This document shows, in pieces, positions 1-5,496 of a DNA stretch of 5,529 bases; position 1 is the first letter of the stretch; each line of letters starts with the position of its first letter. The translations under genes were made by a program, and so were the position numbers. The notes beneath the pieces are model-generated. The model searched no databases. It saw nothing but the letters and a program-made list of their open reading frames with translations, and was not told where the DNA came from. The stretch comes from an uncultured Gammaproteobacteria bacterium. GTDB taxonomy: Bacteria > Pseudomonadota > Gammaproteobacteria > Pseudomonadales > Azotimanducaceae. The stretch lies in contig CAJWLI010000111.1 of NCBI GenBank assembly GCA_913043075.1, forward strand, positions 1-5,529. The letters run 5' to 3'.

Positions 1-54
<54 letters not shown>

Positions 55-105
55 TTATAAATCCTCTTTCGATCACATCCAGCATAACCCTATTCAGAGC
101 TTTAC

Positions 106-179
106 TGGAGCGGGTAGCGAGGATCGAACTCGCATATTCAGCTTGGAAGGCTGACGTTCTACCATTGAACTATACCCGC
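106..179 (-). tRNA. glyT: tRNA-Gly (TCC)
   Basis: The minus strand gives a complete 74-nt tRNA with CCA encoded. The acceptor stem pairs GCGGGTA with TACCCGC, the D-arm contains AGTTCAATGGTAGAAC, the anticodon loop is CTTCCAA with anticodon TCC, and the T-loop is TTCGATC. The TCC anticodon reads GGA and GGG glycine codons. It lies 51 nt from the Thr(GGT) gene and 41 nt from the Tyr gene, and is probably processed from the same transcript. Confidence 0.97.
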
Positions 180-220
180 CAACAACCGACAACCCTCCTA
201 ATTAATGAATCCAGCCCTCA

Positions 221-304
221 TGGTGGAGGGGGGTGGATTCGAACCACCGAAGCTTACGCGTCAGATTTACAGTCTGATCCCTTTGACCGCTCGGGAACCC
301 CTCC
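221..304 (-). tRNA. tyrU: tRNA-Tyr (GTA)
   Basis: The minus strand gives an 84-nt class II tRNA with a long variable arm, as expected for bacterial tyrosine tRNA. The acceptor is GGAGGGG paired with CCCCTCC, followed by ACCA. The D-region is TTCCCGAGCGGTCAAAGGGA, the anticodon loop holds GTA between CAGA/TCTG arms, the variable arm is around ACGCGTAAGCTTCGG, and the T-loop is TTCGAAT. Its cognate synthetase gene tyrS lies about 1.5 kb away in the same window. An 86-nt spacer separates it from the upstream Thr(TGT) gene, the longest gap in the cluster. Confidence 0.97.
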
Positions 305-390
305 AAAAAGAGGCGCTAAATTCTGCCTAGGCCTCATACCATTGTCAAACTAATTTTTAATAAAACTCTCTACGTATGGCTATAACAAAC

Positions 391-466
391 TGGTGCCGCC
401 ACCAAGAGTCGAACTCGGGACCTACTGATTACAAATCAGTTGCTCTACCAGCTGAGCTATAGCGGC
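391..466 (-). tRNA. thrU: tRNA-Thr (TGT), first gene of the tRNA cluster
   Basis: The minus strand gives a complete 76-nt tRNA with CCA encoded. Acceptor GCCGCTA pairs with TGGCGGC through one wobble pair, the D-arm is AGCTCAGCTGGTAGAGC, the anticodon stem CTGAT/ATCAG encloses a loop with anticodon TGT, and the T-loop is TTCGACT. It decodes ACA and ACG threonine codons. It is the promoter-proximal gene, starting about 20 nt downstream of the predicted transcription start. The order Thr(TGT)-Tyr-Gly-Thr(GGT) is the widely conserved gammaproteobacterial arrangement upstream of tufB. Confidence 0.97.
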
Positions 467-492
467 AAAAATTGACTATTATTGGTGGGGAG

Positions 493-521
493 ATTCTATG
501 CGATTGTAATCGATCGATCAA
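493..521 (-). promoter_or_regulatory. Sigma-70-type promoter of the Thr-Tyr-Gly-Thr tRNA cluster
   Basis: On the minus strand a -35 box TTGATC (516-521) is followed after exactly 17 nt by a -10 box TAGAAT (493-498). The bases after the -10 box are CTCCCC, a GC-rich discriminator of the kind typical of stringently controlled stable-RNA promoters. The predicted start near 486 leaves about 20 nt before tRNA-Thr. The spacer holds the palindrome ATCGATCGAT (509-518), which overlaps the -35 box, and the inverted repeat CGATT-GT-AATCG (501-512). The -35 box lies only 12 bp past the birA stop codon. The call is from consensus and spacing only. Confidence 0.65.
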
Positions 522-533
522 ACATTCGCCTTT

Positions 534-1484
534 CTAAATTTGATCAGAAGAGATTTCTCTTCTAACAAAGCCTACTTCTCCAGAATTAAAAGCTATTGTT
601 TCGCCGTTTATGTCAAGAATTAGGTTGCCACTATTATCAATTCCCTTATCAATTCCGGTTATACTTTTACCTGCTCTTTGTAACCTTAAAAATTCTCCAG
701 CATGCGAGTTAAATCTATTCCATTTTGATTTGTAATCGCCAAAGCCTTTTTTTCGACACTTTTTAACTGCAGAAATCACGCTTAATGCTAGCTCACTCAT
801 TAATCGGTTTCGGGGAATTTGTATATTGCCACCCGCGACCGCATGGGGCTGGTCAATTAATTCGGCATCACGAAACGAAAGCATCAAATTCATCCCCAGA
901 CCAATCACGACAGCTATTGAGTCAGCTTTCATTGGGGCCGTCTCGACTAGAATTCCTCCTAACTTTTTTTGATCTAAGATTAGGTCATTAGGCCATTTCA
1001 AGCCAACTCGAGCTAACCCAACCCGAGTTAACGATTCGGCAACCTCTATTCCGATAGCAACAGATAGGCCTTCTAGCAGAGAAATATCAGAGTTAAAAAC
1101 AAAGCCATAACTCATATAGATGTTTCTTCCAAATGGACTGACCCAACTTCTTCCTCGCCTGCCTTTTCCTTTAGTCTGGGCCTCGGCCATACACAGGCAG
1201 TCTTTTTTCGAGCCGCGCAGAAATTCATCCATGACGATATCATTAGTAGAGGTCGCTATCCTGTATACCTCTATCTTCGGGAGAGAAAAACCTGACTGAG
1301 CAAGATAATCTCTTAATAAATCGGGTTTCAACAACTCATAATCTTGGTCTAGAAAAACTTCATCAGCTTTTTTACGATAAGAAATACCCATTTCCTGGAG
1401 AAAATCGAGCAAGTCTGGTGTTGCCCGCACTTTTCCTTGGGAAATCATCGTTTCAAAAAACTTATTAGTGCCTTTTATTGACAT
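534..1484 (-). CDS. birA: Biotin--[acetyl-CoA-carboxylase] ligase BirA, with a shortened N-terminal DNA-binding domain
   Basis: The 316-residue protein activates biotin with ATP to biotinyl-5'-AMP and transfers it to the biotin carrier lysine of acetyl-CoA carboxylase in the cytoplasm. The ligase core is clear: STN at 79-81, the adenylate-binding loop GKGRRGRSW at 106-114, KWPND at 163-167 (Lys163 matching catalytic Lys183 of E. coli BirA), GGILVE at 176-181 and GLGMN at 195-199. A C-terminal SH3-like domain spans about 262-310 (GIDKGID, SGEVGFVRR). The N-terminal region before the core is about 10 residues shorter than in E. coli. By eye it lacks the recognition-helix stretch, passing from a first helix (about 8-30) straight to the wing-like 33-51, so repressor function is doubtful. 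The ATG at 1484 is the only usable start, because no ATG, GTG or TTG lies in frame before the upstream stop. The ribosome binding site is weak (AAGAG). The gene is divergent from tRNA-Ile. Confidence 0.95.
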   Translation of the reverse strand: MSIKGTNKFFETMISQGKVRATPDLLDFLQEMGISYRKKADEVFLDQDYELLKPDLLRDYLAQSGFSLPKIEVYRIATSTNDIVMDEFLRGSKKDCLCMAEAQTKGKGRRGRSWVSPFGRNIYMSYGFVFNSDISLLEGLSVAIGIEVAESLTRVGLARVGLKWPNDLILDQKKLGGILVETAPMKADSIAVVIGLGMNLMLSFRDAELIDQPHAVAGGNIQIPRNRLMSELALSVISAVKKCRKKGFGDYKSKWNRFNSHAGEFLRLQRAGKSITGIDKGIDNSGNLILDINGETIAFNSGEVGFVRREISSDQI

Positions 1485-1490
1485 ACTCTT

Positions 1491-1518
1491 TTGTAAACTG
1501 CGATTCTCTGCGTATAAT
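1491..1518 (+). promoter_or_regulatory. Promoter of the tRNA-Ile/tRNA-Ala unit, with a palindromic -10 region
   Basis: A -35-like TTGTAA (1491-1496) is followed after 16 nt by a perfect -10 box TATAAT (1513-1518) and a GC-rich discriminator (ACGCGGCC), as in stable-RNA promoters. The -10 box sits inside the inverted repeat GCGTAT-A-ATACGC (1510-1522). The minus strand therefore also offers a -10-like TATTAT (1514-1519), with a weak TTGCTT (1540-1545) 20 nt upstream, which could serve birA with a leader of about 23 nt. The plus-strand start near 1525 gives the tRNA-Ile precursor a leader of about 36 nt, ending in GCTCTT (1555-1560), which resembles the boxA antitermination core. Confidence 0.7.
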
Positions 1519-1560
1519 ACGCGGCCTTAGTCTGAAAGGAAGCAACATTTCACAGCTCTT

Positions 1561-1637
<77 letters not shown>

Positions 1638-1655
1638 ACTCTCGTTGGCTATCGA

Positions 1656-1731
1656 GGGGCCATAGCTCAGCTGGGAGAGCGCCTGCCTTGCACGCAGGAG
1701 GTCGGCGGTTCGATCCCGCCTGGCTCCACCA
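1656..1731 (+). tRNA. tRNA-Ala (TGC), not linked to rRNA genes
   Basis: This is a complete 76-nt tRNA with CCA encoded. Acceptor GGGGCCA pairs with TGGCTCC (one G-T wobble), the D-arm is AGCTCAGCTGGGAGAGC, the anticodon arms CCTGC/GCAGG enclose loop CTTGCAC with anticodon TGC, and the T-loop is TTCGATC. It reads GCA, GCG and GCU alanine codons. Only 18 nt separate it from tRNA-Ile, so the two are almost certainly one transcript. The Ile-Ala pair is the usual content of bacterial 16S-23S spacers, but a terminator hairpin rather than 23S rRNA follows within a few bases. Confidence 0.98.
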
Positions 1732-1736
1732 CCTTA

Positions 1737-1771
1737 AAAACTTTGGGGTAGTTTTTCTTCCCCGAAGTTTT
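1737..1771 (+). terminator. Bidirectional intrinsic terminator between tRNA-Ala and tyrS
   Basis: The arm AAAACTTTGGGG (1737-1748) pairs with CCCCGAAGTTTT (1760-1771) as a 12-bp stem with one T-G pair and an 11-nt loop. On the plus strand the closing T run ends the tRNA-Ile/Ala transcript. On the minus strand the same hairpin is followed by a T run (complement of the A run 1736-1740) and can end tyrS, whose stop codon lies 15 bp away. The shape fits a shared Rho-independent terminator for two convergent units. Confidence 0.85.
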
Positions 1772-1786
1772 GTGAGAAAGATCTAA

Positions 1787-3067
1787 TCAACCTATTAGCA
1801 GGTGATGGGTTTTTTTGCCTTTCTGGATGAGAAAGTACTTACCATAAAGACCGTCAGTCTTCTCTAAAGTTGCTTTAGTATCAGTGATTTTTTCCCCATT
1901 TATGGTAATTGATTTCCCTTGAATGAGTTTTCTAGCTTGGCCGATCGTGACCTCTCCTTTAGGCGTTTGAGCGAGACCTGAGATCACTAGAGCATTTAAT
2001 AAAGTTCGATCTTCACCTAAAAGGGTTTTTTGCATGCCATCAAGACTTAGTTGCTCAAAATCTTCCTTCCTGAGAGCCGCTATTTTGCTTTCGAATAATG
2101 CCGACGTTATTCTTTCTGCTTGCAGAAGCTCTCCTCTTCCGTGCACTAATTTTGTGACCTCGGCTGCTAGGACCTTTTGTGCCAACCGATTTCCCGGATT
2201 TTTTTTATGCTCATCCGATAACTTAAGCATTTCTTCTTTTTCTAATAAGGTAAACAGAGCTAGATATCGCAAAGCTTCATCATCTGAAACATTTAACCAA
2301 TATTGGTAAAAGCCAAACGGTGACGTCTTTTTTTTATCCAGCCAGATTGAACCGCCGGTACTCTTACCAAGCTTAGTGCCATCTGCTCTGGTTATTAACG
2401 GATACGTGATAGCAAAAGCACTTCGCCCTTCTGACCTCCTTATCAAATCGATTCCCGATGTTATATTACCCCACTGATCGCTTCCTCCTATCTGGACAGT
2501 ACACTGATACTTTCTATTTAGGACGAGGTAGTCGTATGACTGAAGAATCATATAACTGAACTCTGTATAACTGATTCCCTGAGACTCGTTCACTATTCGC
2601 CGCCGAACACTTTCTTTTTGCATCATCGAGTTAACGCTAAAGTGCTTCCCAATGTCTCGCAAATAATCGATGACATTAATCTCGGATATCCAGTCCAGAT
2701 TATTAACTAAGATCGCTGAGTTTTGTCCACAGTCAAAATCTAGAAATTCCTTCGCTTGCAAACGAATACTGTTCATCTGCTTTTCAACAGCTTCAAGGGT
2801 CTGTAGCTCTCTCTCAGAATCTCGCCCACTTGGATCGCCAATGATGCCTGTCGCCCCCCCCATCAGCAATATTGGCTTGTGTCCAGCCATCTGGAATTTT
2901 TTTAAAGCAAGCAAAGGAACTAAGTTGCCAATATGAAGGCTATCCGCCGTAGGATCAAAGCCGCAATAAACAGACCGAGAACCACTTTCTAGATGCTGAA
3001 GAAGGTCATCTTCAGAACTGATCTGAGCGATCATTCCCGAATATTTAAGTTGTTCAACCAAGTTCAT
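1787..3067 (-). CDS. tyrS: Tyrosyl-tRNA synthetase, TyrS (E. coli type)
   Basis: The 426-residue class I synthetase charges tRNA-Tyr with tyrosine through tyrosyl-AMP in the cytoplasm. The Rossmann catalytic domain contains YCGFDPTADSLHIGN (34-48), where the HIGH signature reads HIGN at 45-48. It also has GGATGIIGDPS (70-80), GIGKHFSVN-like RDIGKHFSVN (137-146), GGSDQWGN (194-201) and the KMSKS-type loop KLGKS (232-236). An anticodon-binding helical domain follows, then a C-terminal S4 RNA-binding domain from about 358 (GQARKLIQ at 376-383, ITINGEK at 387-393). Length and N-terminus align with E. coli TyrS (424 residues), supporting the ATG at 3067 although its ribosome binding site is weak. 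The gene is divergent from mepM and convergent with tRNA-Ala. The cognate tRNA-Tyr gene is also in the window. Confidence 0.97.
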   Translation of the reverse strand: MNLVEQLKYSGMIAQISSEDDLLQHLESGSRSVYCGFDPTADSLHIGNLVPLLALKKFQMAGHKPILLMGGATGIIGDPSGRDSERELQTLEAVEKQMNSIRLQAKEFLDFDCGQNSAILVNNLDWISEINVIDYLRDIGKHFSVNSMMQKESVRRRIVNESQGISYTEFSYMILQSYDYLVLNRKYQCTVQIGGSDQWGNITSGIDLIRRSEGRSAFAITYPLITRADGTKLGKSTGGSIWLDKKKTSPFGFYQYWLNVSDDEALRYLALFTLLEKEEMLKLSDEHKKNPGNRLAQKVLAAEVTKLVHGRGELLQAERITSALFESKIAALRKEDFEQLSLDGMQKTLLGEDRTLLNALVISGLAQTPKGEVTIGQARKLIQGKSITINGEKITDTKATLEKTDGLYGKYFLIQKGKKTHHLLIG

Positions 3068-3124
3068 AAAACATCTGCTTTTATTTTTTTCAATTTTAGC
3101 TCTTTTTAGGTCCTAAACATGCTG

Positions 3125-3133
3125 TGTTATACT
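3125..3133 (+). promoter_or_regulatory. Candidate extended -10 promoter for the mepM-like gene, in the tyrS/mepM divergent region
   Basis: TGTTATACT is an extended -10 element (TGn followed by TATACT at 3128-3133). No good -35 box lies 17 nt upstream (TTTAGG at 3105-3110), which extended -10 promoters can tolerate. Eight bases downstream, the minus strand shows another TATACT (3141-3146), a candidate -10 for tyrS with no recognisable -35. Together they form an imperfect inverted repeat (GTTATACT at 3126-3133, AGTATAAAC at 3141-3149), so the signals may be overlapping divergent promoters or a regulator site. The rest of 3068-3246 shows only AT-rich sequence. Confidence 0.4.
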
Positions 3134-3246
3134 GATTTTAAGTATAAACGTTGGTAAGAAATTAAGCTTCATTAGATTAATAGAATAAGGAAAGAAAATT
3201 AGCGCTGCCTTTCGCATTGAGGACAGAGAGTCTAACACACCGACCC

Positions 3247-4590
3247 ATGCAAACGTTTCCTAGAGTTAACCTTTATTTGGCTTTTTTTTTAGCGTTTTCC
3301 ACTTGGGCAATTTATCAAACGGCGCCAAATCAAAATCACGATAGTAAAAAAAGTTCATCTTTAACTCGATCGTCCAACGAATTATTGCCTCCCTCGACTG
3401 CTGAAGTAGGCCTCAAAGAGGAGCTTTCAGTTACCAAAAAAATAACGGTTAAAAGCGGAGATAGTCTCGCTAATATTTTCGAAAGACATGAGATAAATCC
3501 TGGCGAGCTTCAGAAACTGATGAAATTAGATTCACATTCTGAAGAAATGAAAACGCTGCTTCCTGGTGAGCAACTTCACATAAACTCAAATTCAGAAGGG
3601 GAGCTCGTAAATCTCAGATACGTCAAGTCTCCCGTTAAAATTCTCAATATAGGGAAAAGAGGAAATACATTCGATTGGCATTGGGAATTAATCGAACAAG
3701 AAAGACTTGCAAGTTTTGCATCGGGCTTGATCTCGAACAAAAACCCATCACTTTACAAAGCTGGAAAAGCATATGGATTGAGTGACAAACTCATTATGGA
3801 GATAGCAGAATTATTCCAATGGGATATTAGCTTTGCACTTGATCTTAGGAATGGCGATAGCTTCTCTGTAATATACGAAAAAATTTATGTAGAAGGAGTT
3901 GAAGTTGGAGTCGGAAAAATATTAGCTGCTAGTTTTTCAAATATGAAAAAACGTTTCTCCGCCGTCGCCTATGAAAATAGTGAAGGCACAGAGGACTACT
4001 ACGATGTTAATGGTCGACCTTTAAGAAAAGCGTTCATCAGAGATCCAGTGCATTTTTCCCACGTAAGTTCGTCATTTAATCTGAGGCGAATGCACCCTAT
4101 CCACAAAAAAATAATGCCTCATCGAGGCATAGATTATGCAGCGCTAAAAGGAACGCCTGTGCGAGCGGCGAGCGACGGCAATATAACAAATCGCTCACAA
4201 AATTCCGCCTCAGGGAAATTCATAGTTATAAAACACGGGAGGACCTACGTCACGAAGTATCTTCATCTTTCCGGGTTCGCAAGGGGTATCTACAAGGGAG
4301 CAAAAGTAAAACAAGGTCAAGTCATCGGCTACGTTGGTGCAACAGGTTGGGCAACTGCTCCTCATCTCCATTACGAATTTCTTGTAAACGGAGTCCATAG
4401 AAATCCGCGGAAGGTTAGGCTGCCAGAATCGGATCCTATTCCAGAGGTTGAAATGGAAAGTTTCAGAAAAATATTAAGCCCAAGGATAAAACAGTTAAAA
4501 ACCATTTCTCTCCGAAATTACTCGAGTGAATATAAAACTGCCAAGAAGTTTGTTTCAGGGAAGCAGGTTCCCAAAAAAGAAGATGCTTGA
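3247..4590 (+). CDS. mepM: MepM-like murein DD-endopeptidase (OapA/LysM-like plus M23 domains)
   Basis: This 447-residue M23 zinc metallopeptidase is predicted to act in the periplasm, cutting peptide cross-links (D-Ala-mDAP in the MepM family) so new peptidoglycan can be inserted. An N-terminal hydrophobic segment at about 7-23 (LYLAFFLAFSTW) fits a signal anchor. Then come a LysM/OapA-like domain at about 63-125 (VKSGDSLANIF, LLPGEQL), a middle Csd3-type domain at about 140-280, and the M23 domain at about 286-386. The Zn ligands are all present: H292 and D296 (HRGID) and H375 (HLH), with H340 (YLH) and H373 as the other catalytic histidines. The lysine-rich tail (387-447) is poorly conserved. 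Architecture and length match E. coli MepM (440 residues). The start is uncertain: an in-frame TTG at 3217 would add ten polar residues, and neither start has a clear ribosome binding site. The gene is convergent with erpA, 17 bp between stop codons, with no convincing terminator. Confidence 0.9.
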   Translation: MQTFPRVNLYLAFFLAFSTWAIYQTAPNQNHDSKKSSSLTRSSNELLPPSTAEVGLKEELSVTKKITVKSGDSLANIFERHEINPGELQKLMKLDSHSEEMKTLLPGEQLHINSNSEGELVNLRYVKSPVKILNIGKRGNTFDWHWELIEQERLASFASGLISNKNPSLYKAGKAYGLSDKLIMEIAELFQWDISFALDLRNGDSFSVIYEKIYVEGVEVGVGKILAASFSNMKKRFSAVAYENSEGTEDYYDVNGRPLRKAFIRDPVHFSHVSSSFNLRRMHPIHKKIMPHRGIDYAALKGTPVRAASDGNITNRSQNSASGKFIVIKHGRTYVTKYLHLSGFARGIYKGAKVKQGQVIGYVGATGWATAPHLHYEFLVNGVHRNPRKVRLPESDPIPEVEMESFRKILSPRIKQLKTISLRNYSSEYKTAKKFVSGKQVPKKEDA

Positions 4591-4607
4591 GAGAGACCTT
4601 TTTATAT

Positions 4608-4994
4608 TTATATGGAAAAAGAATTGCCACAACCGCATGTACTTGCAGCGTTGGGGTTAACGACTACGAATCTAGACCCCTGAAGATCCTCTAAATAGTC
4701 AATGCTTGATCCTGCCAAATACTCAAAACTGAGAACATCAACTACCAGAGAAACTCCGCTGTTTTCGACTTCAATATCATCGTCTTCGACTTCATCATCG
4801 AATGTAAATCCATATTCGAATCCAGAGCACCCCCCACCGGAAACAAAAACTCTCAATCTTAGATTTTCATTCTCCTCCTCCATAACTAGCGAGCGAACTT
4901 TCTTCGCTGCCTGGTCCGAAAATACGAGTGAAGTTGCTTGGTCGACACCCTTGGCCTCTGAGGGAATAAATTCATTTTCAAGGCCCCGGTTCAT
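4608..4994 (-). CDS. erpA: Iron-sulfur cluster insertion protein ErpA (A-type carrier)
   Basis: The 128-residue A-type carrier receives [Fe-S] clusters from the assembly machinery and hands them to apo-proteins; in E. coli ErpA serves the isoprenoid enzymes IspG and IspH. The three cluster-binding cysteines are present: Cys56 in SGGGCSGF and Cys120 and Cys122 in STCGCGNSFSI at the C-terminus. The central FTFDDEVEDDDIEVE and the LVVD-LSFEYLAGSSIDY stretch align closely with E. coli ErpA, and the GGGCSGF-YGFTFDD context favours ErpA over IscA or SufA. It is about 14 residues longer at the N-terminus than the 114-residue E. coli protein. The ATG at 4994 is supported by AGGA (5002-5005) seven bases upstream. 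It lies 39 nt downstream of the bactofilin gene on the same strand, so the two are probably one operon. Confidence 0.95.
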   Translation of the reverse strand: MNRGLENEFIPSEAKGVDQATSLVFSDQAAKKVRSLVMEEENENLRLRVFVSGGGCSGFEYGFTFDDEVEDDDIEVENSGVSLVVDVLSFEYLAGSSIDYLEDLQGSRFVVVNPNAASTCGCGNSFSI

Positions 4995-5001
4995 AGGATT
5001 T

Positions 5002-5005
5002 TCCT
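5002..5005 (-). promoter_or_regulatory. Ribosome binding site of erpA
   Basis: On the minus strand AGGA stands seven bases before the ATG at 4994, the best Shine-Dalgarno match near this gene, and it fixes the start that gives the longer N-terminus. The surrounding AGGA-AAA-TCCT (4995-5005) is a short inverted repeat that could fold over the site. It is too small to claim as a regulator. Confidence 0.6.
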
Positions 5006-5033
5006 AGATTTCTGTTTCATAATTTTAGACTTC

Positions 5034-5483
5034 TTATGAGACGATTTTGGCTACGATCGGAGATTCGTCTTCTTTCTTTCTAGACTTCGGGGATATAGAG
5101 ACGTTTAATTTTTCAACCTCGCCATCTACGTGAACGAACTGTCCGTCAACTCTCGACCCCATTACCATCTCGATTACCTTATAATAAATGTTTCCGCTGA
5201 CCTCGGCTTTTGCTGACAATTCTATGTGCTTTTCTGAGTGGATGTCGCCATCCACTGAACCATTGACTATAACGTTCGGCACCCTTATTTCGCCTCTCAC
5301 TTCGCCTTTTTCGCTTATGGTAAGCGTTGCGTTAGTGCCTGATTCTGCGCGAATATTTCCATTCACTACCCCATTCACTAAAAGCTTATCAGTAAAATGA
5401 ACATCGCCTATTAATTGACAATTTCCGGCCACAAGTGTGATTCCTGATTTTTCATTGTTTCCCCTATTAAAGATGTTAAACAT
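5034..5483 (-). CDS. Bactofilin family cytoskeletal protein
   Basis: Bactofilins polymerise without nucleotide into membrane-attached filaments that position cell-wall enzymes and affect shape. The 149-residue protein shows the family's beta-helical core at about 15-115: short rungs with recurring G-x-(I/V) turns (IGDV, VNGNI, VRGEI, VNGSVDGDI, VSGNI, VDGQF). The core is flanked by short polar tails, the C-terminal one (129-149) charged (KSRKKEDES). The N-terminus MFNIFNRG has two phenylalanines and a basic residue, like the short membrane-binding peptides reported at bactofilin N-termini. There is no signal peptide or transmembrane segment. The ATG at 5483 follows GGAG (5489-5492) at five bases, a strong ribosome binding site. 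It is the upstream partner of erpA, and the M23 endopeptidase gene lies just beyond erpA. In related genomes argC is expected upstream of this block, outside the window. Confidence 0.9.
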   Translation of the reverse strand: MFNIFNRGNNEKSGITLVAGNCQLIGDVHFTDKLLVNGVVNGNIRAESGTNATLTISEKGEVRGEIRVPNVIVNGSVDGDIHSEKHIELSAKAEVSGNIYYKVIEMVMGSRVDGQFVHVDGEVEKLNVSISPKSRKKEDESPIVAKIVS

Positions 5484-5488
5484 TCGAT

Positions 5489-5496
5489 CTCCTTTT
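5489..5496 (-). promoter_or_regulatory. Ribosome binding site of the bactofilin gene
   Basis: The minus strand reads AAAAGGAG followed by five bases and the ATG at 5483, a near-ideal Shine-Dalgarno sequence that fixes the start. The remaining bases to the window edge (5497-5529) show no clear promoter. They contain minus-strand stop codons that could end an upstream gene, but too little is visible to say. Confidence 0.75.

Noticed and set aside
165..353. Small plus-strand reading frame over the tRNA cluster
   Set aside because: It runs across the antisense of tRNA-Gly and tRNA-Tyr. The GWIRTTE-like peptide is a known spurious translation of tRNA genes.
1478..1483. Perfect -35 hexamer TTGACA upstream of the tRNA-Ile -10 box
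   Set aside because: It lies 29 bp from TATAAT, too far for a sigma-70 promoter, and is simply the complement of the first birA codons. TTGTAA at 1491-1496 has workable spacing.
4591..4620. Possible terminator between convergent mepM and erpA (CTTTTT/AAAAAG arms)
   Set aside because: The pairing is all A-T beyond one C-G, with a GG bulge, and no GC-rich stem. It is too weak to call a Rho-independent terminator.
4764..4805. Repeated TTCGACTTCA with 21-bp period inside erpA
   Set aside because: It encodes the acidic stretch DDEVEDDDIEVE, which aligns without length change to E. coli ErpA, so it is coding similarity rather than a repeat insertion.
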